This document shows, piece after piece, positions 46,085 through 56,268 of a DNA stretch of 64,000 bases (the first letter of the stretch is position 1; the number at the start of each line of letters is the position of its first letter). The stretch spans positions 1-64,000 of the forward strand of contig CADEEL010000006.1 of NCBI GenBank assembly GCA_902826335.1, read 5' to 3'. The translations under genes were made by a program, and so were the position numbers. This DNA comes from an uncultured Alphaproteobacteria bacterium. Its GTDB lineage: Bacteria; Pseudomonadota; Alphaproteobacteria; Caulobacterales; Aquidulcibacteraceae. A model generated the notes under the pieces. That model saw only the letters and a list, made by a program, of their open reading frames with translations, searched no databases and was not told the DNA's origin.

Positions 46085-46776
46085 AGCTCGATGTGAAATC
46101 CCTCGACGGCAAGAAGGCCGGCAGCGTCGATCTCGATCCCGCCATTTTCGGCATCGAAGACATCCGCGGCGATATTCTTCAGCGCATGGTGAAGTGGCAA
46201 CTCGCAAAGCGCCGCGCCGGCACGTCAAAGACGTTGTCGCGCGGGGAAGTCGCGCGCTCGCACTCCAAGCTGTACAAGCAGAAGGGCACGGGCCGGGCCC
46301 GCCACGGCAGCGCCAACGCGCCGATCTTCAGAGGCGGCGGCCATGCCCACAACATCCATCCGCGCGATCATGAAATCGGTTTGCCGAAAAAAGTGCGGGC
46401 GATGGCGCTGAAGCACGCGCTGTCATCCAAGGCGCTGTCCAAGGAGCTCGTCGTCGTCGATGCCCTGAAGCTCAAGGAAGCCAAGACCAAGACGCTGAAG
46501 GCGATGCTCGAAAAGCTGGGCGCGACCAATGCGCTGTTTATCGGCGGAGCGGAGCTTGAAGAGAATTTCGCGCTCGCGGCGCGCAATCTTCACGAGATCG
46601 ACGTGCTCCCGAGCGCCGGCCTTAACGTGTATGACATCCTGCGCCGGCGCCATCTCGTTTTGAGCACCGACGCAATCGCGGCGATCAATGCGCGCTTCGG
46701 CGCCGAGGCCGCCGCGCCGAAAAAGCCTGCGCCCGCCAAGAAGGCCGCCGTCAGCGATGAAGGAGCGGCGCAATGA
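46081..46776 (+). CDS. rplD: 50S ribosomal protein L4
   Basis: A 231-residue L4 overlapping rplC by 4 bp. The exit-tunnel loop is recognisable: [19 protein letters not shown] and [15 protein letters not shown]. The C-terminus has an Ala/Lys/Pro-rich tail ([12 protein letters not shown]) absent from E. coli L4. Whether it represses its operon here, as in gammaproteobacteria, is unknown. Confidence 0.97.
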   Translation: MKLDVKSLDGKKAGSVDLDPAIFGIEDIRGDILQRMVKWQLAKRRAGTSKTLSRGEVARSHSKLYKQKGTGRARHGSANAPIFRGGGHAHNIHPRDHEIGLPKKVRAMALKHALSSKALSKELVVVDALKLKEAKTKTLKAMLEKLGATNALFIGGAELEENFALAARNLHEIDVLPSAGLNVYDILRRRHLVLSTDAIAAINARFGAEAAAPKKPAPAKKAAVSDEGAAQ

Positions 46777-47066
46777 GCATGCTCAAGCATTATGGCGTGA
46801 TCCTCGCGCCGGTGATCACGGAAAAATCCACCCTGCTCTCGGAGCAAAACAAGGTGGTGTTCCGCGTGCCGCTCGAAGCCAGCAAGACGGACGTGAAAGA
46901 GGCGGTCGAGGCGCTCTTCAAGGTGAAGGTGCGCGCCGTGAACACGCTGCGCGTCAAGGGCAAGACCAAACGCTTCCGCGGCCGGGAAGGCCAGCGCAGC
47001 GAACGCAAGAAGGCGATCGTGACGCTCGCGGAAGGCCACTCCATCGACGTGACGACGGGGCTTTAA
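46773..47066 (+). CDS. rplW: 50S ribosomal protein L23
   Basis: A 97-residue L23 at the tunnel exit, docking site for trigger factor and [23 protein letters not shown] and [20 protein letters not shown] are typical. Start overlaps rplD stop by 4 bp. Confidence 0.97.
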   Translation: MSMLKHYGVILAPVITEKSTLLSEQNKVVFRVPLEASKTDVKEAVEALFKVKVRAVNTLRVKGKTKRFRGREGQRSERKKAIVTLAEGHSIDVTTGL

Positions 47067-47069
47067 GTC

Positions 47070-47906
47070 ATGGCGCTCAAGCAATTCCGCCCGACCTCGC
47101 CTGGCCGTCGTCAGCTGGTGATCGTCGATCGCGGCGAACTTTATAAGGGCAAGCCCGTCAAGGCGCTGACCGAGGGGCTCACCAAGTCCGGCGGGCGCAA
47201 CAATATGGGCCGCGTCACTGCGTTCCGTCATGGCGGGGGCCATAAGCGCGCCTATCGCCTGGTCGATTTCAAGCGCCGCAAATGGAACGTGGCCGCGACG
47301 GTTGAGCGGCTCGAATACGATCCAAACCGCACCGCATTCATCGCGCTCATCAAATATGCGGATGGCGAACTCGCCTACATTCTCGCGCCGCAACGCCTCA
47401 AGGCCGGCGATACGGTGATCGCGTCGGACAAGGCGGACGTGAAGCCCGGCAACGCAATGCCGCTGAAGGCCGTTCCGGTCGGCACCATCGTTCACAATGT
47501 CGAGCTGAAGCCCGGCAAGGGCGGGCAGATGGCGCGCGCGGCGGGCTCCTACGTTCAAGTGATTGGGCGTGACGCGGGCTATGCCCAGCTGCGTTTGTCG
47601 AGCGGTGAATTGCGCATGGTGCCGGACGTGTGCATGGCCACGATCGGCGCCGTGTCCAACCCCGACAATATGAACGAGAACTGGGGCAAGGCCGGCCGTT
47701 CGATCTGGCTGGGCAAGAAGCCATCCGTGCGCGGCGTGGCCATGAACCCGGTCGATCACCCGCACGGGGGCGGGGAAGGCAAAACCAGCGGCGGGCGCCA
47801 TCCCGTCACGCCCTGGGGCAAGAAAACGCGCGGACCCAAGACGCGCAAAACCAAGCCCTCCGATCGTCTCATCATCCGGCGCCGCGGCGCCAAGAAGTCG
47901 AGCTAG
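47070..47906 (+). CDS. rplB: 50S ribosomal protein L2
   Basis: A 278-residue L2, needed for subunit joining and peptidyl transfer. Hallmarks: [34 protein letters not shown] and the C-terminal [19 protein letters not shown] loop with the conserved His. Three bases after rplW. Confidence 0.98.
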   Translation: MALKQFRPTSPGRRQLVIVDRGELYKGKPVKALTEGLTKSGGRNNMGRVTAFRHGGGHKRAYRLVDFKRRKWNVAATVERLEYDPNRTAFIALIKYADGELAYILAPQRLKAGDTVIASDKADVKPGNAMPLKAVPVGTIVHNVELKPGKGGQMARAAGSYVQVIGRDAGYAQLRLSSGELRMVPDVCMATIGAVSNPDNMNENWGKAGRSIWLGKKPSVRGVAMNPVDHPHGGGEGKTSGGRHPVTPWGKKTRGPKTRKTKPSDRLIIRRRGAKKSS

Positions 47907-47910
47907 TCCG

Positions 47911-48183
47911 ATGCCGCGTTCTGTATGGAAAGGCCCGTTCGTCGATGGCTATCTGCTTGCGAAGGCGGAAAAGCTGCAAGGCGGGCGCGGCGCCATCAAG
48001 ACCTGGTCGCGCCGCTCGACCATCATGCCGCAATTCGTCGGCCTCACCTTTCAGGTGCACAATGGCAAGACCTTCATTCCCGTCGCCGTGAGCGAGGAAA
48101 TGGTCGGCCACAAGCTCGGCGAGTTCTCGCCGACGCGCACCTATCACGGCCATGGCGCGGATAAGAAGGCCAAGCGCAAATGA
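47911..48183 (+). CDS. rpsS: 30S ribosomal protein S19
   Basis: A 90-residue S19 in the 30S head. [35 protein letters not shown] and [13 protein letters not shown] match the family. Four bases after rplB. Confidence 0.97.
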   Translation: MPRSVWKGPFVDGYLLAKAEKLQGGRGAIKTWSRRSTIMPQFVGLTFQVHNGKTFIPVAVSEEMVGHKLGEFSPTRTYHGHGADKKAKRK

Positions 48184-48578
48184 GCAAGCCCGAAGCCCCT
48201 CCAAAGCAGGCCGCCAACGAGTCGCGCGCCGTGCTGCGCACGTTGCGCGTCAGCCCGCAAAAGCTCAATCTGGTGGCCCAGTCGATCCGCGGCCTCTCGG
48301 CCGAGAAGGCGGTCAATGAACTCGCCTTTTCGCGCAAGCGCATCGCCAAGGATGTGCTCAAATGCCTGCGCTCGGCCATCGCCAACGCCGAAAACAACCA
48401 TGATCTCGATATCGACGCGCTGGTGGTGGCGCAGGCTCATGTCGGCAAGAACATCACCATGAAGCGGATGCGTCCGCGCGCGCGCGGGCGCGGCGCCGGC
48501 ATCCAGAAACTATTCTCTCAAGTCACCATTGTGCTGCGCGATTCTTCGAAGACGCCAGCGCCGGCGGAGGCCGTCTAA
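48180..48578 (+). CDS. rplV: 50S ribosomal protein L22
   Basis: A 132-residue L22 with the tunnel-lining hairpin ([20 protein letters not shown]) that influences macrolide binding. [19 protein letters not shown] is the globular signature. Start overlaps rpsS by 4 bp; the last base overlaps rpsC. Confidence 0.97.
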   Translation: MSKPEAPPKQAANESRAVLRTLRVSPQKLNLVAQSIRGLSAEKAVNELAFSRKRIAKDVLKCLRSAIANAENNHDLDIDALVVAQAHVGKNITMKRMRPRARGRGAGIQKLFSQVTIVLRDSSKTPAPAEAV

Positions 48579-49384
48579 TGGGTCAAAAAGTCAATCCGAT
48601 CGGCCTGCGCCTGGGCATCAACCGCACCTGGGACAGCCGCTGGTACGCCAGCGCCGGCGAATATGCGCGCTTGCTCCATGAAGACATCAAAATCCGCAAA
48701 TATCTGCGCGATAAGCTCTCGGCCGCCGGCATTTCGAAGATCATCATCGAGCGGCCGCTGAAGAAGTGCCGGGTGACGATCCTGACCGCCAAGCCGGGCG
48801 TGGTGATCGGCAAGAAGGGCGCGGACATCGAAAAGCTCCGCAAGGAGCTGGCGCGCATGGCGCCGGGCACGGAAGTGTTCTTGAACCTTGTCGAGGTGCG
48901 CAAGCCGGAGACGGACGCAACCCTGGTCGCCGAAGGCGTGGCGCAGCAATTGGAGCGCCGCGTCGCGTTCCGCCGCGCCATGAAGCGGGCGATGCAATCG
49001 GCGATGCGCCTTGGCGCGCAAGGCATCCGCATCAACGTGTCCGGCCGTCTCGGCGGGGCGGAAATCGCGCGCATGGAATGGTATCGCGAAGGCCGCGTGC
49101 CGCTGCATACGCTGCGCGCGGATGTCGATTACGGCTTCTGCGAAGCCAAGACGGCGTATGGCCAGATCGGCGTCAAAGTCTGGATTTTCAAAGGCGAAAT
49201 CCTTGAGCACGATCCGATGGCGCAAGATCGCCGCGCGCTCGACACGGGTGAAAACCGCGAACGGCGCGATCGCGATCGCCCGGCGCGCGCCGATGAACGT
49301 GGGCCCGGCGGCGATCGTGAGCAGCGTCGCGGACGCCCGCGCCGCGCGCGCGAAGATGCGCCGGCGGACGCCGAGGGGGTCTAG
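48578..49384 (+). CDS. rpsC: 30S ribosomal protein S3
   Basis: A 268-residue S3, mRNA entry-site helicase component. [22 protein letters not shown]-domain [17 protein letters not shown], and [20 protein letters not shown] are present. A C-terminal extension of about 45 residues is rich in Arg, Asp and Pro and is absent in E. coli (233 aa); probably disordered. Confidence 0.97.
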   Translation: MGQKVNPIGLRLGINRTWDSRWYASAGEYARLLHEDIKIRKYLRDKLSAAGISKIIIERPLKKCRVTILTAKPGVVIGKKGADIEKLRKELARMAPGTEVFLNLVEVRKPETDATLVAEGVAQQLERRVAFRRAMKRAMQSAMRLGAQGIRINVSGRLGGAEIARMEWYREGRVPLHTLRADVDYGFCEAKTAYGQIGVKVWIFKGEILEHDPMAQDRRALDTGENRERRDRDRPARADERGPGGDREQRRGRPRRAREDAPADAEGV

Positions 49385-49801
49385 ATGCTGCAGCCTAAGA
49401 AAACCAAGTTCCGCCGGGCGCATAAGGGCCGCATCCACGGCCTCGCGACTTCTGGCGCGGCGCTCAATTTCGGCTCCTATGGCCTCAAGGCGCTGGAGCC
49501 CGAGCGCGTCACCGCGCGCCAGATCGAAGCGGCGCGCCGCGCGATTACGCGTGAGATGAAGCGCCAGGGCAAGGTGTGGATTCGCATCTTCCCGGATGTG
49601 CCAGTGTCGAAAAAACCCACCGAAGTGCGCATGGGCTCGGGCAAGGGCGCGGTCGAGTTCTGGGCCGCGCGCGTCAAGCCCGGCCGCATCATGTTCGAGA
49701 TCGATGGCGTGCCGGATGCGGTCGCGCGCGAAAGCCTGCGCCTTGGCGCGGGCAAGCTGCCGGTGCGCACGCGCATCGTGACGCGCTTGGAGGGTCAATG
49801 A
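49385..49801 (+). CDS. rplP: 50S ribosomal protein L16
   Basis: A 138-residue L16 near the A site. It starts [19 protein letters not shown], with SFGLKALEP-like [19 protein letters not shown] and [17 protein letters not shown]. Immediately follows the rpsC stop. Confidence 0.97.
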   Translation: MLQPKKTKFRRAHKGRIHGLATSGAALNFGSYGLKALEPERVTARQIEAARRAITREMKRQGKVWIRIFPDVPVSKKPTEVRMGSGKGAVEFWAARVKPGRIMFEIDGVPDAVARESLRLGAGKLPVRTRIVTRLEGQ

Positions 49802-50019
49802 TGCCCGGTGACATGAAAATCGCCGATGTGCGGAAGTTTGATGAGGGCAAGCTCAAGGATGAGCTCGTTCGGCTGCGCAAGGAGCAGTTCAATCTGCGCT
49901 TCCAGCAGGCGACGGGACAATTGGAGAAGCCTTCGCGCATCAAGGATGTGCGCCGCGATATCGCGCGCGTGGAAACCGTGCTGCGCGAACAGGCCAATCG
50001 CGCTGACGCGCGCGCTTGA
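49801..50019 (+). CDS. rpmC: 50S ribosomal protein L29
   Basis: A 72-residue two-helix protein at the tunnel exit: [40 protein letters not shown]. Start chosen at the second of two adjacent ATGs because GGAGGG then has about 6 bp spacing; the first ATG overlaps the rplP stop more deeply. Confidence 0.95.
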   Translation: MPGDMKIADVRKFDEGKLKDELVRLRKEQFNLRFQQATGQLEKPSRIKDVRRDIARVETVLREQANRADARA

Positions 50020-50035
50020 GGATTAGGAGAAGACG

Positions 50036-50275
50036 ATGCCGCGGCGCGTGATGACCGGAACAGTGGTGAGCGATAAGGGCGACAAGACCGTCGTCGTGCA
50101 GGTGGAGCGCACCTACCTCCATCCCGTGCTGAAAAAGACGGTGCGCCGCTCCAAGCGCTATCACGCGCACGATGAGGCGAATGGCTACAAGGTTGGCGAG
50201 CAGGTCGAGATATCGGAATGCCCGCCAAAGTCTAAACTGAAGCGTTGGGAAGTCGTTGGGCGCGTCGGCGCCTGA
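50036..50275 (+). CDS. rpsQ: 30S ribosomal protein S17
   Basis: A 79-residue S17 with the OB fold: [26 protein letters not shown] and [18 protein letters not shown]. Preceded by AGGAG. Confidence 0.97.
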   Translation: MPRRVMTGTVVSDKGDKTVVVQVERTYLHPVLKKTVRRSKRYHAHDEANGYKVGEQVEISECPPKSKLKRWEVVGRVGA

Positions 50276-50305
50276 AGCGGCATTTGAAGGGTTAAGGATC
50301 GCGTC

Positions 50306-50674
50306 ATGATCCAGATGCAGAGCAATCTCGATGTCGCCGATAATTCCGGCGCCAAGCGCGTCATGTGCATCAAGGTGCTGGGCGGCTCCAAGCGCCGCTA
50401 CGCCACCGTGGGCGACATCATCGTCGTCTCGGTGAAAGAAGCGACGCCGCGCGGCCGCGTGAAGAAGGGCGATGTCCGCAAGGCGATCGTCGTGCGCGTC
50501 TCGAAGGACATCAAGCGCAAGGATGGCTCGACCATTCGCTTCGACACCAACGCCGCGGTGCTCATCAACAATCAGGGCGAGCCGATCGGCACGCGCATCT
50601 TCGGGCCGGTGCCGCGTGAGCTGCGCGCGCGCAACCAGATGAAGATCATCTCGCTGGCGCCGGAGGTGCTCTAA
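50306..50674 (+). CDS. rplN: 50S ribosomal protein L14
   Basis: A 122-residue L14, start of the spc operon order. [20 protein letters not shown] and [20 protein letters not shown] are diagnostic. A 30-bp gap separates it from rpsQ. Confidence 0.98.
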   Translation: MIQMQSNLDVADNSGAKRVMCIKVLGGSKRRYATVGDIIVVSVKEATPRGRVKKGDVRKAIVVRVSKDIKRKDGSTIRFDTNAAVLINNQGEPIGTRIFGPVPRELRARNQMKIISLAPEVL

Positions 50675-50994
50675 TGGCCGCGAAAATCAAGAAGGGCGAC
50701 ACGGTCATCGTGATCGCGGGCAAGGATAAGGGCCGCTCCGGCAAGGTGCTGGAGGTTCGCCCGGCGGCTGAGCGCGTTGTGGTGGACGGGGTCAATCTCG
50801 TGAAGCGCCACACCAAGCCCTCGATGGCTGATCCGCAGGGCGGCGTGAAAACCATGCCGGCCGCGCTGCACGTTTCGAATGTCGCGATGCGCGATCCCAA
50901 GACCGGCCAGGCCACGCGTGTTGGATTCAAGGTGCTTGATGATGGCCGCAAGGTTCGCATCGCCAAGCGCTCGGGAGTTCAGATCGATGTCTGA
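50674..50994 (+). CDS. rplX: 50S ribosomal protein L24
   Basis: A 106-residue assembly initiator with a KOW motif: [31 protein letters not shown]. One base overlaps rplN; the 3' end overlaps rplE by 8 bp. Confidence 0.97.
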   Translation: MAAKIKKGDTVIVIAGKDKGRSGKVLEVRPAAERVVVDGVNLVKRHTKPSMADPQGGVKTMPAALHVSNVAMRDPKTGQATRVGFKVLDDGRKVRIAKRSGVQIDV

Positions 50995-51541
50995 GAATTA
51001 CGAACCACGTTTCAAGACGCGCTATCGCGACGCCGTTCGCAAGCAGTTGCGTGAGCAGTTCGGCTACTCGAACGACATGCAGATTCCCCGCCTCGACAAG
51101 GTGGTGATCAATATGGGCGTGGGCGAAGCGGTGGCCGATTCCAAGAAACTCAAATCCGCCATGGATGCGCTGACCTTGATCGCCGGCCAAAAGCCGGTGT
51201 CCACGAAGTCGAAGAAGTCGATCGCGAATTTCAAGATCCGCGACGGCATGGCGATCGGCTGCAAGGTCACGCTGCGCAAGGATCGCATGTACGAATTCCT
51301 GGATCGTCTGGTGACGATCGCGCTGCCGCGCGTGAAGGATTTCCGCGGTCTCAATGGCCGCTCGTTCGACGGGCGTGGCAATTTCGCGATGGGGATCAAG
51401 GAGCACATCGTGTTCCCCGAGATCAATTACGACACCATCGATCAGATTTGGGGCATGGACATCATCGTCTGCACGACGGCGCGTACGAACGATGAAGCCA
51501 AGGCCTTGTTGAAGGAACTCGATTTCCCGTTCCGGAACTGA
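50987..51541 (+). CDS. rplE: 50S ribosomal protein L5
   Basis: A 184-residue 5S rRNA-binding protein. [39 protein letters not shown] and [18 protein letters not shown] are conserved. The ATG at MSENYEPRF is used; it lies inside the rplX 3' end. Confidence 0.97.
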   Translation: MSENYEPRFKTRYRDAVRKQLREQFGYSNDMQIPRLDKVVINMGVGEAVADSKKLKSAMDALTLIAGQKPVSTKSKKSIANFKIRDGMAIGCKVTLRKDRMYEFLDRLVTIALPRVKDFRGLNGRSFDGRGNFAMGIKEHIVFPEINYDTIDQIWGMDIIVCTTARTNDEAKALLKELDFPFRN

Positions 51542-51595
51542 TGCGCGGCCGGCCCGGCCGAGCGTCCACCCCGGAACAGAGCGGAGAATAAGTGA

Positions 51596-51901
51596 ATGGC
51601 GAAGACAAGCTCAGTGGAGCGCAACGAAAAGCGCAAGCGCCTCGCGAAGAAGTTCGCGGCGCGCCGCGCCAAGCTGAAAGCCGTGGCGATCGATGAAGCG
51701 CTGCCGCCGGAGGAGCGTTTCCGCGCCCGCCTCAAGCTGGCGGAGTTGCCGCGCAACGCCTCGCCCACGCGCTATCGCAATCGCTGCGAGCTATCGGGGC
51801 GCCCGCGCGGTTTTTACCGCAAGCTGAAATTGTCGCGCATCGCGCTCAGGGACTTGGCCTCGAAGGGGCAAGTGCCGGGCATGGTCAAGTCGAGTTGGTG
51901 A
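51596..51901 (+). CDS. rpsN: 30S ribosomal protein S14
   Basis: A 101-residue S14 of the long, zinc-free (C-minus) type: no CxxC pairs; [21 protein letters not shown] gives the conserved core. A 54-bp gap follows rplE, longer than others in this operon. Confidence 0.97.
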   Translation: MAKTSSVERNEKRKRLAKKFAARRAKLKAVAIDEALPPEERFRARLKLAELPRNASPTRYRNRCELSGRPRGFYRKLKLSRIALRDLASKGQVPGMVKSSW

Positions 51902-51911
51902 GGGGCAGGCC

Positions 51912-52307
51912 ATGAATCTGAATGACCCCTTGGGCGATATGCTGACGCGCATCCGCAACGCGCAATTGCGCGGCCGGAGCACGGTGACGACGCCAGCCTC
52001 GAAGCTGCGCGCGCGCGTGCTGGATGTGCTGATCGAGGAAGGCTTCATCCGCGCCTATGGCGAGGTGGAGAAGGACGGCAAGGCCGAGTTTGAAATCCAG
52101 CTCAAGTATTTCGAAGGCGCGCCGGTGATCTCTGAGATCAAGCGCGTGTCGAAGCCGGGCCGGCGCGTCTATTCATCGATCAAGGACTTGTCGCTCGTGC
52201 GCAACGGCCTTGGCGTGTCCATTCTGTCGACGCCGAAGGGTGTGATGAGCGATGCGGCCGCGCGCGCTCAGAACGTCGGCGGCGAAATTCTCTGTCGGGT
52301 GTATTGA
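51912..52307 (+). CDS. rpsH: 30S ribosomal protein S8
   Basis: A 131-residue S8 binding central 16S r[20 protein letters not shown] and [20 protein letters not shown] are characteristic. In E. coli S8 represses the spc operon; that is not visible here. Confidence 0.97.
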   Translation: MNLNDPLGDMLTRIRNAQLRGRSTVTTPASKLRARVLDVLIEEGFIRAYGEVEKDGKAEFEIQLKYFEGAPVISEIKRVSKPGRRVYSSIKDLSLVRNGLGVSILSTPKGVMSDAAARAQNVGGEILCRVY

Positions 52308-52308
52308 G

Positions 52309-52842
52309 ATGTCCCGCGTTGGCAAAAAACCCATTCCCACGCCGGCGGGCGTTTCCGTGGCGGTGCAGGGCCAGTCGGTGAGCGTGAAGGGCCCCAAGGG
52401 CGCGCTTTCGTTCCGTGCGCCCGATGAAGTGTCCATCGCGCACGCCAATGGCGAGATCACCGTGTCGCCGCGCCATGAAACGCAGCGCTCGCGCGCCATG
52501 TGGGGCATGGCGCGCGCGATCCTGGCCAATCAGGTCAAGGGCGTGACTGAGGGGTTCGAGAAGACGCTGGAGCTCACCGGCGTCGGTTATCGCGCGGCGA
52601 TGCAAGGCAAGAATTTGCAGCTGCAATTGGGCATGAGCCACGACGTGGTCTATGAACCGCCCGAGGGCGTGACGCTCGCCACGCCGCGGCCCGTGGAGAT
52701 CAAGGTGAGCGGCGCGGACGCGCAAGTCGTCGGCCAGGTGGCGGCGGAAATCCGCTCCTACCGCCCGCCCGAGCCCTACAAGGGCAAGGGCGTCAAGTAT
52801 GCGGGCGAGCGCATCCGGCGCAAGGAAGGCAAGAAGAAGTAG
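52309..52842 (+). CDS. rplF: 50S ribosomal protein L6
   Basis: A 177-residue L6. [37 protein letters not shown] and [20 protein letters not shown] are conserved. The ATG overlaps nothing and begins one base after the rpsH stop. Confidence 0.97.
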   Translation: MSRVGKKPIPTPAGVSVAVQGQSVSVKGPKGALSFRAPDEVSIAHANGEITVSPRHETQRSRAMWGMARAILANQVKGVTEGFEKTLELTGVGYRAAMQGKNLQLQLGMSHDVVYEPPEGVTLATPRPVEIKVSGADAQVVGQVAAEIRSYRPPEPYKGKGVKYAGERIRRKEGKKK

Positions 52843-52849
52843 GCGCGCC

Positions 52850-53212
52850 ATGAAAACCACGAATTTCAAATTCGATCGCCGCGCCCAGCGCAACCGGTCC
52901 CGGCTGAAGAAGTCGGCGAACGGGCGCCCGCGTCTGTCGGTGTTCCGCTCCTCGAAGAACATTTCGGTGCAGATCATCGACGATGAAGGCGGCCGCACGC
53001 TGGCGGCGGCCTCTTCGTTGGAGGAAGCGTTCCGCAAGAAGCACAAAAAGGGCGCCGACAAGGAAGCCGCCGCCGCGATCGGGAAGTTGATCGCCGAGCG
53101 GGCCAAGGCGCAAAAAATCACGAGCGTCGTGTTCGATCGCGGCGCCTATCTGTTTCACGGCCGCGTCAAGGCGCTGGCTGACGCCGCCCGTGAGGGCGGT
53201 CTCGAATTCTAG
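52850..53212 (+). CDS. rplR: 50S ribosomal protein L18
   Basis: A 120-residue 5S rRNA-binding protein: [19 protein letters not shown] and [23 protein letters not shown] at MKTTNFKFD. Confidence 0.97.
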   Translation: MKTTNFKFDRRAQRNRSRLKKSANGRPRLSVFRSSKNISVQIIDDEGGRTLAAASSLEEAFRKKHKKGADKEAAAAIGKLIAERAKAQKITSVVFDRGAYLFHGRVKALADAAREGGLEF

Positions 53213-53224
53213 AGGCGTTTGAGC

Positions 53225-53908
53225 ATGAGCGACGAAATCACCAACCCGCCGAGCGCCGAAGGCGCCCCGCCCGCCGAGCAGCCGCGCAGCCGCGGTCCGC
53301 GTGGGCCGCGTCGCGGCGCGGGCGGCGGGGACCGCGGCCGGCGCGATGACCGGCGCGGACGCGACTCCAATGAAGAGCGCGACAGCGAGTTCGTGGACAA
53401 GCTCGTCGCCATCAACCGCGTCGCCAAGGTCGTGAAGGGCGGCAAGAATTTCGCGTTCGCCGCGCTGGTCGTCGTCGGCGACAAGAAAGGCCGCGTCGGC
53501 TATGGCCACGGCAAGGCGCGCGAAGTGCCGGAAGCCATTCGCAAGGCCACGGAAGAAGCCAAGAAGTCCCTTATCCGCGTGCCATTGCGCGAGGGGCGCA
53601 CGCTTCATCATGACGGGCGCGGGCGCTGGGGCGCCGGCAAGATCATGCTGCGCGCCGCGCCGGCGGGCACGGGCCTCATCGTTGGCGGGCCGATGCGCGC
53701 CGTGCTTGAAGCGCTGGGCGTGTCGGACGTGGTCGGCAAAAGCCAAGGCTCGTCCAATCCTTACAACATGGTGCGCGCGACGTTTGATGCGCTAAAGCAG
53801 CAGACCAGCCCGCGCCATGTCGCCAATCGGCGCGGCCTTAAAGTGTCCGATATCGTGGCGCGCCGTAAGGATGGCGCGAGCCTCGGCGACGTTGCGTCGG
53901 AAGGGTGA
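53225..53908 (+). CDS. rpsE: 30S ribosomal protein S5 with Arg/Gly-rich N-terminal extension
   Basis: A 227-residue S5; E. coli S5 is 167. The conserved part begins [19 protein letters not shown] and includes [17 protein letters not shown] and [17 protein letters not shown]. The first 57 residues are Pro/Arg/Gly/Asp-rich ([18 protein letters not shown]) and probably disordered and RNA-contacting. ATG at MSDEITNPP. Confidence 0.96.
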   Translation: MSDEITNPPSAEGAPPAEQPRSRGPRGPRRGAGGGDRGRRDDRRGRDSNEERDSEFVDKLVAINRVAKVVKGGKNFAFAALVVVGDKKGRVGYGHGKAREVPEAIRKATEEAKKSLIRVPLREGRTLHHDGRGRWGAGKIMLRAAPAGTGLIVGGPMRAVLEALGVSDVVGKSQGSSNPYNMVRATFDALKQQTSPRHVANRRGLKVSDIVARRKDGASLGDVASEG

Positions 53909-53913
53909 TCGAC

Positions 53914-54129
53914 ATGGCCAAGAAACCCGCCGCCGCGGCCGGCAAGATCGAAAAGAACAAAATCAAGGTGAAGCGCATCGGCAGCCCGATCCGGCGCGAA
54001 GCGAGCCAAGCCGCTACGATGCGCGGGCTAGGGCTTTCGCGCGCGGGCCAGATTGTGGTTCTTGAAGATACGCCCGCCGTGCGCGGCATGGTGCGCAAGG
54101 TTCAGCATTTGGTGCAGGTCGTTGATTAG
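53914..54129 (+). CDS. rpmD: 50S ribosomal protein L30
   Basis: A 71-residue L30: [20 protein letters not shown] and [21 protein letters not shown]. It has a short Lys/Ala-rich N-terminal lead. ATG after the rpsE stop. A structured repeat begins two bases before its stop codon ends. Confidence 0.95.
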   Translation: MAKKPAAAAGKIEKNKIKVKRIGSPIRREASQAATMRGLGLSRAGQIVVLEDTPAVRGMVRKVQHLVQVVD

Positions 54130-54200
54130 AGCGGCGGGCTTTAAATTCGCCTCACCGTGATGGCGGGCGGGGAGCGAATTCAAAGTCCATAAGCCGCTCT
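54128..54200. repeat. Bulged palindromic repeat, family 2 (copy 1)
   Basis: Outer stem AGAGCGGC / GCCGCTCT (8 bp), a 4-nt bulge TTAT (read on the minus strand), then inner stem GGACTTTGAATTCGC pairing with two mismatches. Copy 2 next to it has the same plan in opposite orientation with a different outer stem. Located inside the spc operon. Confidence 0.8.
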
Positions 54201-54215
54201 AGGAATTTTTGGTTC

Positions 54216-54291
54216 TAATGTCTCTTGTGGACTTGAAATGCGATACTCCAATGATCCCCGGGGTGGATCGCATTTCAAGTCCGAGACATTA
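54216..54291. repeat. Bulged palindromic repeat, family 2 (copy 2)
   Basis: Outer stem TAATGTCTC / GAGACATTA (9 bp), a 4-nt bulge TTGT, inner stem GGACTTGAAATGCGAT pairing perfectly over 16 bp, and a 22-nt loop containing CCCCGGGG. No T tract follows, so it is not an ordinary terminator. It ends 21 bp before rplO. Confidence 0.85.
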
Positions 54292-54311
54292 GGCTGACGG
54301 AGCTTAGGAAA

Positions 54312-54791
54312 ATGCGTCTCAATCAATTGAAGGATCGCCCCGGCGCCTCGAAAGCGAAAATGCGCGTGGGCCGCGGCGTCGGCTCCGGCAAGGGCAAGAC
54401 GGCCGGCCGCGGCGTCAAGGGGCAGAAGTCGCGCGGCGGCGTCTCGATCAATGGGTTCGAGGGCGGCCAGATGCCGATCCACATGCGCATGCCCAAGCGC
54501 GGCTTCAATTCCATGAACCGCGCCAATCTCGCGTGGGTCAATCTCGGCCGAATTCAAAAAGCCATTGACGCCAAGAAGCTCGACCCCAAGGGCGAGGTCA
54601 CCGAGGCGGTGCTGGCTGGCGCAGGCCTTGTGCGGCGCAAGAACGATGGCGTGCGCCTCCTTGCGCAAGGCGCACTGAAGACCAAAGTGACATTCGTCGT
54701 CACCGGCGCGTCGGCCGCCGCTATCGAGGCGGTGAAGAAGGCGGGCGGGGCCGTGAATTTGCTGAAGCCGGCGGCGCCGGCGGCGGATTAG
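54312..54791 (+). CDS. rplO: 50S ribosomal protein L15
   Basis: A 159-residue L15: [38 protein letters not shown]. Expression probably depends on readthrough from rpmD past two structured repeats, or on an unrecognised promoter. Ends in Ala/Pro-rich tail. Confidence 0.97.
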   Translation: MRLNQLKDRPGASKAKMRVGRGVGSGKGKTAGRGVKGQKSRGGVSINGFEGGQMPIHMRMPKRGFNSMNRANLAWVNLGRIQKAIDAKKLDPKGEVTEAVLAGAGLVRRKNDGVRLLAQGALKTKVTFVVTGASAAAIEAVKKAGGAVNLLKPAAPAAD

Positions 54792-54915
54792 GCCGCGCCC
54801 CGCGCCTGGGGCGCTGTCGCACGCACGGCGCGGCGGCGAGGATCGCCTCGGCCCTCGCGCTGAGCCCATTTTCTTCCCGCCGCTCGTGGGCGTGGACCTG
54901 GAGTGATCGCGCCAC

Positions 54916-56268
54916 ATGGCTTCCGCCGCTGAGCAACTCGCCGCCAACGTCAATTTCGCCGCCTTCGCCAAGGCGACGGAGCTGCAAAAACGCATATGGT
55001 TCACGCTGGGCGCGCTCGTCGTCTATCGGCTCGGCACGTACATCCCCATTCCCGGCGTCGACATGCAGGCGTTCGCGCAGGCGTTTCAGAGCCAGGCTGG
55101 CGGCATCCTGGGGATGTTCAACACGTTTTCGGGCGGCGCGGTCGAGCGCATGGCGGTGTTCGCGCTCAATGTGATGCCGTACATTTCGGCCTCGATCATC
55201 ATCCAATTGCTGGCCACCACCTCGCCCTCGCTCGAGCGGTTGAAGAAGGAAGGCGAGGCTGGCCGCAAGCAGCTCAATCAATACACGCGCTACCTCACCG
55301 TGGCGCTGGCGCTGCTGCAGAGCTACGGCATCGCCATCGGCCTGCAGGGCACGACCGGCGTCGTCACCAATCCGGGCCTCTTCTTCGTCGCCTCAACCAT
55401 GATCACGCTCACGGGCGGGACCATGTTCCTGATGTGGTTAGGTGAGCAGATCACCGCGCGCGGCGTGGGCAACGGCATCTCCCTGATCATCTTCGCGGGC
55501 ATCGTCGCCGGCTTGCCGACGGCGATTTTCCAGACGCTCAGCCTGGGCGCGGAAGGCGCCCTCTCGGTCATCGGCATTTTGGCCATTGTGGTCATTCTCG
55601 TCGCCGTCACGATCTTCATCGTGTTCATGGAGCGCTCGCAGCGCCGCCTTGTGGTGCAGTATCCCAAGCGCCAGGTCGGCAACCGGATGTTCATGGGCGA
55701 AAGCTCGTTCCTGCCGCTCAAAATCAACACATCAGGGGTCATCCCGCCGATCTTCGCGTCCTCTCTGTTGCTGCTGCCGTCAACGATCATCAGCTTTGTC
55801 GGGCAGGCGAATACGGCCTCAATGCCGTGGCTGCAGGAAGTCGTCGGCATGCTGGGCTATGGCCAGCCGCTGCATCTGGCGCTCTACGCGGCCGGCATCG
55901 TCTTCTTTTGTTTCTTCTACACGTCGATCGTGTTCAACCCGGAAGAGACGGCGGACAATCTGCGTAAATATGGCGGCTTCCTGCCGGGCATCCGGCCGGG
56001 CAAGAACACCGCCGCTTACCTCGATTATGTGTTGACGCGGCTGACCGTGATCGGCGCGGCCTACATCACGCTGGTGTGCATTCTGCCGGAAATTCTGATC
56101 TCTTATTACAACGTTCCTTTCTATCTCGGCGGCACCTCGATCTTGATCGTCGTCTCCGTCACCATGGACACGGTGACGCAAATCCAGTCGCACCTCGTCG
56201 CGCACCAATATGAAGGGCTGATCAAGCGCTCGAAAATGCGGGGCGGCGCGGCCCCGGCGCGGCGATGA
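54916..56268 (+). CDS. secY: Protein translocase subunit SecY
   Basis: A 450-residue channel protein with ten membrane helices. The TM2a plug region FQSQAGGILGMFNTFSGGAV, TM3 MPYISASIIIQLLA and cytosolic loop MERSQRRLVVQYPKRQVG are conserved. C-terminal tail basic. ATG at MASAAEQL with GGAGTG upstream. Stop overlaps adk by 4 bp, and a 124-bp leader with a GC hairpin precedes it. Confidence 0.97.
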   Translation: MASAAEQLAANVNFAAFAKATELQKRIWFTLGALVVYRLGTYIPIPGVDMQAFAQAFQSQAGGILGMFNTFSGGAVERMAVFALNVMPYISASIIIQLLATTSPSLERLKKEGEAGRKQLNQYTRYLTVALALLQSYGIAIGLQGTTGVVTNPGLFFVASTMITLTGGTMFLMWLGEQITARGVGNGISLIIFAGIVAGLPTAIFQTLSLGAEGALSVIGILAIVVILVAVTIFIVFMERSQRRLVVQYPKRQVGNRMFMGESSFLPLKINTSGVIPPIFASSLLLLPSTIISFVGQANTASMPWLQEVVGMLGYGQPLHLALYAAGIVFFCFFYTSIVFNPEETADNLRKYGGFLPGIRPGKNTAAYLDYVLTRLTVIGAAYITLVCILPEILISYYNVPFYLGGTSILIVVSVTMDTVTQIQSHLVAHQYEGLIKRSKMRGGAAPARR

